From positions 1 through 64,000 of the forward strand of contig JASAON010001635.1 in the NCBI GenBank assembly GCA_030849065.1: a stretch of 64,000 bases of DNA. The letters run 5' to 3'. Made by a program: the position numbers and the translations under genes. The notes beneath the pieces were generated by a model that searched no databases, was not told where the DNA came from, and saw only the letters and a program-made list of their open reading frames with translations. Below are positions 48,020-56,821 of this stretch, piece after piece. Source of the DNA: Jaenimonas drosophilae. Taxonomy: Eukaryota; Euglenozoa; Kinetoplastea; Trypanosomatida; Trypanosomatidae. Each line of letters starts with the position of its first letter. Within the stretch, counting starts at the first letter, position 1.

Positions 48020-48799
48020 ATGTCTACCTTCCGTCGTGAGGATCTTCGTCGGGTTCTGTTTCTGGATTTATCAGAACAAGTGACGGAGTTGTTGTTGCAT
48101 GAGTTGTGTACGCAGTTTGGTGAGGTGGCGCGCATCAATTGGCAAGTCACCACCAACGCCAGTGGTGCGGAGCAGCGCAGCAACGTGTGCTTCGTTGATT
48201 TCTGGAACCCAGACGACGCCAAGTACTGCTTCGAGGCACTACACAACTCACAAACACGTTTGTTTGATAAGGAGGTGCGTGTAGCCCACCACAGCCTTGA
48301 GCTCGCCGCGCAGGAGAGCGGGCGGGGATCTACACGGAGCAGCGCCATTCATGGCCTCCACGAAATTGGCGCATTGGTCGCGGTGCGCAACGTGGATGTA
48401 TCAGCGACGGAGTATGAAGTAGCATCCTTCTTCGAGCAATTTGGTGCATTTGCGGCACCTCCGCGCATGTGGCGCGATGCCGTTGGCAATTTCCGCGGTG
48501 TTGTGGTTATATCCTACGCCGATTTTTCATTTAGTGATCGTGCGATTGCCGAGATGGATGGAAAGGTATTTCGCGATCGCAGCATCAGCGTGCAGTACGC
48601 GGAGCTCCGCGATGGCAGTGGGCGGATGCACGGCTCAGAAGAAGAGCGGCGCAATGCAGAGGTCATTAAGGAGGAGGAGCGCAAATATCGTGAGACCCTC
48701 GCCGCTGCCATGGCAACAGCGAAACGCGAGGAACAGACAAATCGGGAGCGCAACACAAGCTGGGCGCAGAACGTGGATCTCTACGGAGCACGACGTTGA
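48020..48799 (+). CDS. SF3B4: Splicing factor SF3b subunit 4 (SAP49)
   Basis: 259 residues from the ATG at 48020. Two RRM domains are present: RRM1 at about 10-90 (RRVLFLDLSEQVTELLLHEL, RNP1-like NVCFVDFW) and RRM2 at about 117-195 (ALVAVRNVDVSATEYEVASF, then RGVVVISYADFSFSDRAIAEMDG). The stretch after RRM2, RSISVQYAELRDGSGRMHGS followed by EEERRNAE, matches SF3B4 (R-P-I-T-V-S-Y-A-x-K-x-D-S-K-G-E-R-H-G-S-A-A-E-R), a family-specific tail. SF3B4 is part of U2 snRNP SF3b; its RRMs contact SF3B2 and the pre-mRNA near the branch point. In kinetoplastids it would mainly serve trans-splicing. The proline-rich C-terminus of the human protein is replaced by a charged helix. RNP motifs are degenerate, as is common in these parasites and their relatives. 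Confidence 0.9.
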   Translation: MSTFRREDLRRVLFLDLSEQVTELLLHELCTQFGEVARINWQVTTNASGAEQRSNVCFVDFWNPDDAKYCFEALHNSQTRLFDKEVRVAHHSLELAAQESGRGSTRSSAIHGLHEIGALVAVRNVDVSATEYEVASFFEQFGAFAAPPRMWRDAVGNFRGVVVISYADFSFSDRAIAEMDGKVFRDRSISVQYAELRDGSGRMHGSEEERRNAEVIKEEERKYRETLAAAMATAKREEQTNRERNTSWAQNVDLYGARR

Positions 48800-49092
48800 G
48801 TTTGATGAGGATGTTGGTGGTGGATGTGCCACCATCATCAGTGCCATCATGATGGGCTGCTACCCCACGATTAACCAACACACAATATATTTTCTTTCAT
48901 CATGTTCTACACATCACCAACGATGCATCTTGCATTGAATGAACCTGCTCCCCCCCTCTCTCTATTCCGTACAGCAATCTCGTATCATCATCATCATCAG
49001 ACACGGTGATTGGTGAGCTCCGTAGCGAGTGGAGAAACAGCCACAACAACCATCTATCCTAGGCAGACCCCCGCCTTCTGCATCCAACCAAC

Positions 49093-51810
49093 ATGCCTCC
49101 TCGGCGTGCTGCCGTTCCATCGATACACGAGAGCATCGAGGATCGCCTTCAACGTACGCTCCAAGAAAACAAACAGCTCAAGCAAGAACGCTCAGACCTG
49201 ACGGAAAAGCTCCAGCGGGTGCAGGTGCAGTTTCGTCGGTTGCAGGCCAACTTGCATCTGCTTCCGCCGGAACAGCTTCAGCAGCTCTCGCTCCAGGCAC
49301 AAACAGCCGCCCCAACAGCAGATGCCTCCACCTCATTGCCCAGTATTGGCCAACGCGCCAAGACAAAGGTGCCATCTTCATCGCAACAAAAAGATGATTT
49401 GCTGATGCAACAACAACAACAACAACAGCAGCAGCAATTGGCTCTCACACAGACGCAGTTGCAGGCAGCCTTGCAAGAGATTCGCCGTTTGCGTGCTACC
49501 GTAGAGGCCAATGCTGCAGCTCGGGCAGCAACAACAACTACACCAACAACAACAGGAGATGCTTCATGCACGAGTGGTTCGGTGGAGCTGCACCGCCAAT
49601 TGGCCATCAAATCAACGATGCTTGCGCAGCGCGAGGATGAGTGCCGTAGTCTGCGAGAGGCCCTCGCGGCGGCACAGATGAGCGCCACGCAAGCACCTCC
49701 CGCACCCATTCACGCCGCGAGCTCCTCCAGCCAACAGGTGGATGCGATGCTGAAGGAGAAGCAGCAACTGATGCAACAGGTGAGTGCCATCACCGCAGAG
49801 AAGGGCCAGCTGATGCTCAAGGCACGTCTGTTGGAGGAGGATGTTAGGCATGCGCAGCAGCTCGCCCACAACACCGCCGTGGATCCAGAGATGGTGGTGC
49901 AGCTTCAATGTGATGTACGCGAGAAAGGAAACCAACTTTCGGTGTTGCATGGCCGACTTGCCACGACGCAAGGGCAGGTGGAGGCGTTGAAGATGGAGTG
50001 CGGGCGGCTGATGGATGAGCTGAAGGGCAGCCATGTTGCGCATGCCGAGACGAAGAAGGCCTTGTTGGTGCTGGAGCAGGAGCGCTCAGCCTTGCAGATC
50101 AAGTGCGGGCTCATGGAGGAGCTTGAGATGGAGGTGCAGCGCAAGAACACCGAGGTTGTGCGGATGGAGCAGGAGCTTCTAAAGTTGGTTGCTTCCTTGC
50201 AATCCTGCAATCGTGAAACGGAGGCCGCCGTACGACGTGAGCTCGCAACGAGGATTGAGGAGCTGCAGGCGGCACGTGATGGAGCCAACACGGAGCGGAG
50301 GGATATCGAGCGCCAACTTCTTGCTGCTCGCCATGAGCTCGAAGATGCACGTCGGAAGGTTGTTGCGATGCAATCGGATGTGGAGATGTACCGTGGCCAA
50401 ATCACAAAGATTGAGGGAGAAAAGACGAACCTGTCGCAGCAACTCTCCGCGGCGGAAATATCTGCCAAGGAGCTCAACGACGATGAGGTGCACCGTGCCA
50501 TTGCCATTGCGGCCATCAAGAAACGCATCGCCCACGATCGTGGAGAACACATGATATCTGCACCACAACAAGGTGAGGCCGGTGCTGCGCTGGATCTCTT
50601 TGAGAGCCTCTCGTGGGATGATCAGTGGGAGCAAGGAAAGTTGCGGGAGTCTCTCGCCGCCGCTGCACTTGATCTGGAGCTCGCCGAGACGCGCTGCCAA
50701 CAAATGGCCACCAAAGTGGAGCAGAGCGATGCGATGGCGAAGCGTGTGTGTGATGAGCGCGACACGTTGCTGGATGAGAATCTGGAGCTCCGCCGCCGTG
50801 TGAGCCACGTACAGACGGTATTTGCCAAGCAACAGCTCCAGGCCTATCGCGCTGCTGCTGCATCGGAACGTGGCAACGAGCATGGCATGATCTGCATCTG
50901 TATTCGTGGCCTGCGCTGTGAGGGCCCGGCGATGTTGTGCGCCTTGGGCTTGGAGAGCCAAACAGATGCCACCAACATCTTCTTCTCGTTGGAGGGTCTC
51001 GCTGGTTTTGATGCCATGATCTCGCAACCCTTTCATTGCCTCAGTGATGTTGCGGATGTGTTCTTTCAGTACGAGGATCTCAATCCAGATGAGATTACTC
51101 TGGCAGAGGTTCAGCGCACCACATTTGTGCTCCAGTTGCACCACAGCGTTGGCGAGGGATCAACGGTGGTGGCGATGGCGGAGCTGCCCGGCATGACCCT
51201 CCTCGCCGCACGGGAACTCTCCGTTGAGGAGCCTCTCCCACTCATTAGCGGAGATGGAGGCAAGCTCGGCACCGCCATGGTGGAGCTGCGCTGCGCACGT
51301 TTGATGCTGCCAGTATTGTTAGGCCAGCCCCTCTCAGGAGTCTCAGCGATGAGCTCCGCCGAGATGCGGGCCGCCCTCATTGCGCTGCGCTCGGTGCGTA
51401 GCTTAAAGATCCAAGTATTCCGAGCACAAGGCCTCGCCCAGGGCAGTCATGGCGCGCCACAACCGTACATCTTCTACACCGCCCAATCACCGAGTGGGGC
51501 GTTAAGTTGTGTGCGTGATACCGTCGTGCGGCCGAATGGCACCTCCTTCACCACAGATCCGGTGTTTGATGCATCCGCCGTGGAGCATCGTGTCGTGGTT
51601 GATCGAGAGCTGGCCTACTTCCTCGCGCATGGATCCATTGTCTTCGTGGTCTTTGACGATCGCGCCAGTGATGTGCGAGCCAATTTGGGAATGGTGGAGG
51701 TGCCACTCGAGCCCTTGTTGCGTAGCCCCCAGACGATCCTACACCGTACCGAGCCACTTCACCCGCAAGGAACGTTGAGTTTTGGCATTTCATGGCTCAC
51801 AACGGCCTAG
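49093..51810 (+). CDS. Coiled-coil/C2 protein, RPGRIP1L (MKS5/NPHP8)-like ciliary candidate
   Basis: 905 residues from the ATG at 49093. Residues about 15-590 are coiled coil, interrupted by a glutamine run at 105-115 (CAA/CAG repeat). Two C2-like domains follow: about 596-740 (HGMICICIRGLRCEGPAMLC, VFFQYEDLNPDEI) and about 768-905 (LKIQVFRAQGLAQGSHGAPQ, PYIFYTAQ, then IVFVVFDDRASDVRANLGMV, PLEPLL, ending GTLSFGISW). A coiled coil followed by paired C2 domains and a G-x-x-x-x-x-L-x-W ending is the architecture of RPGRIP1 and RPGRIP1L, scaffold proteins of the ciliary transition zone. The N-terminal leucine/asparagine heptads (QENKQLKQERSDLTEKLQ) are also similar. The identification rests on architecture and short matches. 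A kinetoplastid with a flagellum would be expected to have such a protein. Confidence 0.65.
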   Translation: MPPRRAAVPSIHESIEDRLQRTLQENKQLKQERSDLTEKLQRVQVQFRRLQANLHLLPPEQLQQLSLQAQTAAPTADASTSLPSIGQRAKTKVPSSSQQKDDLLMQQQQQQQQQQLALTQTQLQAALQEIRRLRATVEANAAARAATTTTPTTTGDASCTSGSVELHRQLAIKSTMLAQREDECRSLREALAAAQMSATQAPPAPIHAASSSSQQVDAMLKEKQQLMQQVSAITAEKGQLMLKARLLEEDVRHAQQLAHNTAVDPEMVVQLQCDVREKGNQLSVLHGRLATTQGQVEALKMECGRLMDELKGSHVAHAETKKALLVLEQERSALQIKCGLMEELEMEVQRKNTEVVRMEQELLKLVASLQSCNRETEAAVRRELATRIEELQAARDGANTERRDIERQLLAARHELEDARRKVVAMQSDVEMYRGQITKIEGEKTNLSQQLSAAEISAKELNDDEVHRAIAIAAIKKRIAHDRGEHMISAPQQGEAGAALDLFESLSWDDQWEQGKLRESLAAAALDLELAETRCQQMATKVEQSDAMAKRVCDERDTLLDENLELRRRVSHVQTVFAKQQLQAYRAAAASERGNEHGMICICIRGLRCEGPAMLCALGLESQTDATNIFFSLEGLAGFDAMISQPFHCLSDVADVFFQYEDLNPDEITLAEVQRTTFVLQLHHSVGEGSTVVAMAELPGMTLLAARELSVEEPLPLISGDGGKLGTAMVELRCARLMLPVLLGQPLSGVSAMSSAEMRAALIALRSVRSLKIQVFRAQGLAQGSHGAPQPYIFYTAQSPSGALSCVRDTVVRPNGTSFTTDPVFDASAVEHRVVVDRELAYFLAHGSIVFVVFDDRASDVRANLGMVEVPLEPLLRSPQTILHRTEPLHPQGTLSFGISWLTTA

Positions 51811-53509
51811 AAGAAGAGTGTTGTTGTATGAATGGCATGCGTGCGTGTGTGCACATTGCATAGAAGGGATGCTCCACAACTTTTGTGGGATTGTCACCCT
51901 CATAGATTGCTGCACGTACCATATGTTGTTGGGGTCGGTAGCAGCTCACCGTCAGCTCATTCATGTTACTCTTGTTGCTGTGTGCTCTAGCGAGCACATG
52001 TTTGGCTACAGTGAAGATTTATGTTTCAGTGATGCATGCTTGTTTTCTCCGTTTTCTCTCCTCTTCTGTATTTTTTTTCCAGGACGTTTTCCTGTTTATA
52101 CAACAGGAAGTACGTCATCCACATCAGCGGATTTATCACATCACCGCTCAGAGTAGGATTCGCTAACCACATAGCGTAGCATTATCATCACCACCATCGC
52201 TGCTCGCACACTTGAACTGCTTCAGAGCTCTACTCTAGAAGTTGGTATCTCATTCACTTTTCTTTTTGGCTATTTTTCCCCCTCCTTTCTGCCGCTCTTC
52301 GTGCGTTTTTGTTCTTTCTTCTTTTTGTCAGGAGTTCTCCACTCCGAGTTGTTGTTGTTTGCTGGATTCTGTTGTTGTTGTTTGCCGCAACGGCTCATTT
52401 GCTGCCGCTGCTCCTGCCCTTTCCGTTTGCTTTTGATACTGTTGTGTGTTTTCCTTCTCGACGGCCGCCTCTTCTCCTCCCTCCTCCTCTCTCCTCTCTC
52501 TCTTCGCAGCATCTCGCTTCTGCTGGTTGTTTTGCTGAGGTGGGCTTAGTGCGCGTGGCTATCCTGGCTTGGTTTTGTGTTTCTTCCTTCATATCTTCTC
52601 CCATCAACGACGGCACGGAGTGGCTGCATCATCTCCTCTTTCTCGCGATTGTTCGTGCGTATCCAGCAAAGACAACAACAAACATCAACGTCGGAGGTAT
52701 CTTTTGGGTATTCAGCTCAGTTTTTTCGTTCTTTTTTTATTCAGCTTACACGTTTGTTTTTTCCGCGCGGGGGGCTTCTTTTTTTCTTTCTTCTTTATTT
52801 CGTGTTGTGTTCGCATCGTTGTGAGTACACTAGTGGAGAGTGAGCGGTTCCCACTCACGTACAAATCAATCGGTGATTGAAAACAGCCACACAGCAAAAC
52901 AACCGCAAACGCAAGCGACGTCAGACGCAGCGAACGCCATCCATCTGCGGCTCATCTTGGAATCTCCTTGCCTGATACACCAAAGAGGAGAAAAAGATCA
53001 TCTGTAGGGCTATCTATTCAGCACCTTATTGGTGTGCTGAATCAGTAGTTGGATTTGTGTTGGCACTCACGCGTTGCATTCAGGTTTCTGGTGTGTGTAC
53101 GGCTGTTCCTGACGGAAAAGTAGCCGGCCGCTCACTCGGATCTGTAGGTTTGTAACTTCTCCGTTGTTGCGTTTTTTTTTTAGCTTCGTGGAGCTGGACT
53201 TCGTCGTTCCTCCGCACCATCATCTCCCATCAAACCTGTACCTATCCATCCGCAATCAAGGAACTGAACTAGATACCAACCCAACAACAACAACAACAAC
53301 AACTGAGAAGAAGGGCAGAACAAGTAGTGAGATAGTGATTCTGCGTCTTGAGTGTGTGTGTTTGTTACTTGAGCGCATTGTTGTATGCCAGATAGACGGC
53401 TGAGATCTAGTGTGTGTGTCTTTGCTTAACAATTTCCGTGTTACAATTTCTTCTGGTTATTCGTTCAGCACGCAGAGGGCACATCATCGTGTTGTGACAG
53501 TAGTCATCC
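51811..53509 (+). other. 1.7-kb intergenic/leader region, pyrimidine-rich
   Basis: No convincing gene. It contains extended T/C-rich stretches (52253-52300, 52300-52325, 52440-52515, 52720-52805) and a T-run ending at AG 53182-53183. An open frame across 52309-52824 exists only because T-rich DNA lacks stops; it would encode a phenylalanine/leucine/serine-rich peptide. A long leader of the kinase gene or a long 3' region of the preceding gene is likely. Confidence 0.5.
53168..53183 (+). promoter_or_regulatory. Probable trans-splice acceptor of the kinase gene
   Basis: A run of ten T and a TAG with AG at 53182-53183. The ATG at 53510 is 327 bases further, so the leader would be long and contain a CAA repeat (53281-53303). 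Confidence 0.45.
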
Positions 53510-56500
53510 ATGAGTACGAGTGGAGTACTATCAACCAACCCAGACACAACATGTACGGTTGTGTCTGGGTCGCGAAGTAGCTCACCAAACACGAGGAGCC
53601 CCAGGAATACCTTTGCCATGCGCAAGCGAGGCGTGGTGGGAACCAAGACTGTGGATGGTGTTTCTGAAAAGTTGGTCCTTCCAGCACCAACTGTACGTAT
53701 AGCAACCACATCACGAGAGGCCGGCCGTCGTGCCATTGACGCAGGCTCCCCGCTGCTCTCATCTCTTGTTATTAGCCAATCCCACAGCCCGTTGCTGGGA
53801 AAAGAGGGCGGGGGAGGAGCCTCCTTCACATCGCTCACCCGGCGTTCCTCCAAATCACCTAAGATTGATGATGGAGCGCAACATCGTCGGCATCGGCGCA
53901 CCACACCCGATGAGCGCCAAAAAGTTGAGGGCTTGGTGTCAAGCTTCGAGAACTTAGTGCGGCGCCTCTCCATCAGTGGAGGTACGCCACCCCCGCCACA
54001 ACTCGGGTCGTCAGCGATGGCTGAGTGTGGCGATGGCCACGCAAGTGGCCGCGCCACCACAGATTTGTCACCCGCGACCTCACCGCCCTTGATCATTCCA
54101 ACCACTAGCAACACACCAAAATCCATCTTGAGCCCAAGCGGTGGGGGCATGCTCTCCCCATCTTCCCCACACAGACGCATGAGCACCGTGCGCTTGGATT
54201 CTGCCAACATGAACGCCTCTGGCGCGGATCAGTTTGGGCGCTACCTCGATTCGATGCTCAACACCCTTCAGCAAGGCGGTGATGTAGCGGAGGAGGATGA
54301 GCGGCAGCGGTCGGTGGAGGAGTTCTCACACAACATGCGTGAGCTCTTCCTCTTAGCCCAGAGCTGCTCGGAGGTACTCCGCGAAGATGGGGGAGATGTA
54401 GTCACCAACAGCAATAGCAGCGGCAAGGGAAGCCCACCCTTGGCACCTACCGCACGCCAACGTAGCAACGATATATCGCAGCTTGATTTTCCCTACATTG
54501 ACTCCGTCACCTCGCCGCCCTTTGCCGAAATTCATCGCCTGCCAGGGTGCCTGCCCGACGGATATGCTGGCCAAATGTTGCAGCTTCGCCCGCCCGGCCT
54601 CTCGAGCGCGGAGGATCATGAGCTCAACGCCGACCGCCACAATCTACATCACGGGTGCTTTCTACGTACACGACGGGAGAGCAACAGCACCAATGCTGAG
54701 TCAGTCGTGAATGAATTCTCCGTTGTTCGTACACTAGGCTACGGCACCACAAGCAAGGTACGTTTATGTATCAACTTACAAACCAATGAAGAAGTTGCCA
54801 TGAAGTCCATGAATCGGCCACAGGTGGGGCCAAAGTATGCCCTTCTCCACCCACGGAGCGAGAGCTCCTCGGAGGTTGGGGATAGTGAAGAGAATCAGGG
54901 CTCCTCCAATGGGGAGGCCTCCGTCACGAGCTCGGAAAGTGATGATGAGCTACTCTACTCACTCTCCAGTCCCATCATGCGCCGTGATCAGCCGACGGAT
55001 TTCACTCGCACCGCGTCGCTCAAGCGTAGTTCCAGAGATGCCAAGACGATGAAGGCGGCCTCCTCGGAGAATCTCCTTCACCACGATTTAACCGAATTGG
55101 CCGATGTTTCCGCATCTGGATGCACCACACCGGTACACCACGTTATGCGAAGCTCCACCATGTGCCCGTCCTCCATCGCCGCGGTGATGCCCCCATCAGA
55201 GCGCGAGATCCGCTTTCTTCGACGCATGCACCACCCCCACGTCGTCTGCCTCCACGAGGTGATTGATGATGAGGAAGAAAATGTGGTACATCTCATCCTC
55301 ACCTACGCCCCCAAAGGACCCATCACCCACGTACACCCTTACGATGATTTTGTGGGCCGAGCTCCATGTGACTTGGTGCGGCCACTCGATCGTTTTGTGC
55401 GCTACCTCCAACAAATTGTTGCAGCCGTGGATTACATGCATAGCCAACGCATCGTACACAACGACTTGAAGCCAGACAATATTCTCCGCACCGCGAAGGA
55501 TGATGTCATAATCACCGACTTTGGCGAAAGTGTGTTGGTACCCAAGAGCGGCCATCACAACAACACCACAAGTGTGCAGGTGAATCCTGCACGTTGGGGC
55601 AGTAGTGTCGTGGATGCCGAGGCCACCCTCGATGGCAGCTTGCACTTTGGCAACAACTCGTCGTGCTCCACGGTGAATCCAGACTCCTCGGTTTACATCT
55701 CCGCCGGTGTTGGAGATGATGGTAAGCTCATTCATCGTGTTGGGGCAGGCACCCCGGCCTTTGCCGCCCCTGAGGTGGTGGAGCACAACGAGTGCAGCTA
55801 CAAGACAGATGTGTGGTCTATTGGGGTGCTCATCTACTCCATGCTCTGCGGCAGGCTGCCCTTTGCCGCGCCCACACTCCCCGCCACCTTCGAGGCCATC
55901 ATTCAGTGTGAGCCGCAGTTCCCCAGCTTGGAGGAGATTGATATCTCGTCTGACCTCACGACGGAGAGCTACGAGCAATGGAAGGAGCTCTGCCGCACCT
56001 TGTTGGCCAAGAACCCACAAGACCGCCTCACGACGGGAGAGCTCAAGACGCACCCACTCCTCACCGCCCATCCATCCTACGTGCTCGAGCGCGGGCGTGG
56101 TAGTCGGTCCAAGGTAAAAACGGGGGCCAAGTCCTTCCGCAAGGAGGCATCAGATGCGATGAGCTCCGCCGCCGGCACACCCTCCCTCCCACCAAGCTCT
56201 CCCATCTTGGTGAATCGGCCGCGCTCCGGCCAGTTAGATCGCCACCATCCCGCGCCAGCACCGCGTGTGGTGGTGAGCGTGCCCACCTTTGATGAGCCGC
56301 CGCCATTGGGGGATGCGAATGCCTCCTCTGCCACCCTTCCACCTAATTCGGAGGTCCATGATATTGCTGATCCTTCCTCACCGAACAGCTGCCCCGCGAG
56401 TAGTAGCAGCACACAACACAGAAGGCACAACTCACCGAGCCTGCGCTCATCACCCCTTCGCCGACCAACAAGTAGTGCCCATCATAGCAACCAAGCATCC

Positions 56501-56821
56501 CCACCCACCAAGCCAGAGGCAGATGAGCAGCGCCGGCTCTCAACACGCTCGCATCTTCACAACAAGATGGAGGCGGTGTTTCGTTCCACGGAGGACCGCA
56601 TGATGGACTACTCCTCCGGCACCTCCATCAAGGGGCCCTCGAGCGGCGCAACGTGCTCCACCTTTGGCGATAGCGATCGGCTCACCTCGCCCGACAGCCA
56701 TGCCTCACCTCTCATCCGCCCACGCCGAGAGTTTTCACGACGCCAAACGCTCGTGACGATTGTGGAACCCCTCCAATCTATTGAGATCTCCACGAACTTT
56801 GTGGAGAAGCGGACGATGTAA
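53510..56821 (+). CDS. Ser/Thr protein kinase, CaMKK/SNF1-activating-kinase-like
   Basis: 1103 residues from the ATG at 53510. A long disordered N-terminus precedes the kinase domain at about 402-850. Landmarks: LGYGTTSKV (glycine loop), VAMK with K432, alpha-C glutamate in SEREIRFLRRMHHPH (E566), VHNDLKPDN (catalytic D652, the usual HRD arginine replaced by asparagine N651), DFG at 670-672, GTPAFAAPE ending at 755, DVWSIGVLIY, and DRLTTGEL. GTPAFAAPE and an insert between the beta-3 lysine and helix C are typical of CaMKK and yeast SAK kinases, which phosphorylate AMPK/SNF1. Here that insert is about 120 residues, and a further insert of about 65 residues lies in the activation segment between DFG and GTPAF. 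The C-terminus is serine/proline-rich. All residues needed for catalysis are present. Confidence 0.88.
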   Translation: MSTSGVLSTNPDTTCTVVSGSRSSSPNTRSPRNTFAMRKRGVVGTKTVDGVSEKLVLPAPTVRIATTSREAGRRAIDAGSPLLSSLVISQSHSPLLGKEGGGGASFTSLTRRSSKSPKIDDGAQHRRHRRTTPDERQKVEGLVSSFENLVRRLSISGGTPPPPQLGSSAMAECGDGHASGRATTDLSPATSPPLIIPTTSNTPKSILSPSGGGMLSPSSPHRRMSTVRLDSANMNASGADQFGRYLDSMLNTLQQGGDVAEEDERQRSVEEFSHNMRELFLLAQSCSEVLREDGGDVVTNSNSSGKGSPPLAPTARQRSNDISQLDFPYIDSVTSPPFAEIHRLPGCLPDGYAGQMLQLRPPGLSSAEDHELNADRHNLHHGCFLRTRRESNSTNAESVVNEFSVVRTLGYGTTSKVRLCINLQTNEEVAMKSMNRPQVGPKYALLHPRSESSSEVGDSEENQGSSNGEASVTSSESDDELLYSLSSPIMRRDQPTDFTRTASLKRSSRDAKTMKAASSENLLHHDLTELADVSASGCTTPVHHVMRSSTMCPSSIAAVMPPSEREIRFLRRMHHPHVVCLHEVIDDEEENVVHLILTYAPKGPITHVHPYDDFVGRAPCDLVRPLDRFVRYLQQIVAAVDYMHSQRIVHNDLKPDNILRTAKDDVIITDFGESVLVPKSGHHNNTTSVQVNPARWGSSVVDAEATLDGSLHFGNNSSCSTVNPDSSVYISAGVGDDGKLIHRVGAGTPAFAAPEVVEHNECSYKTDVWSIGVLIYSMLCGRLPFAAPTLPATFEAIIQCEPQFPSLEEIDISSDLTTESYEQWKELCRTLLAKNPQDRLTTGELKTHPLLTAHPSYVLERGRGSRSKVKTGAKSFRKEASDAMSSAAGTPSLPPSSPILVNRPRSGQLDRHHPAPAPRVVVSVPTFDEPPPLGDANASSATLPPNSEVHDIADPSSPNSCPASSSSTQHRRHNSPSLRSSPLRRPTSSAHHSNQASPPTKPEADEQRRLSTRSHLHNKMEAVFRSTEDRMMDYSSGTSIKGPSSGATCSTFGDSDRLTSPDSHASPLIRPRREFSRRQTLVTIVEPLQSIEISTNFVEKRTM

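Noticed and set aside
50179..51144. A 321-codon minus-strand open frame
   Set aside because: Antisense to the coiled coil/C2 gene; long antisense frames are expected opposite GC-biased codons.
52309..52824. A 171-codon + strand frame rich in Phe, Leu and Ser
   Set aside because: It arises from T/C-rich DNA with few stops, opens at a TTG or similar codon and has no recognisable content; more likely a leader.
55196..56071. A 291-codon minus-strand open frame
   Set aside because: Antisense to the conserved kinase core.
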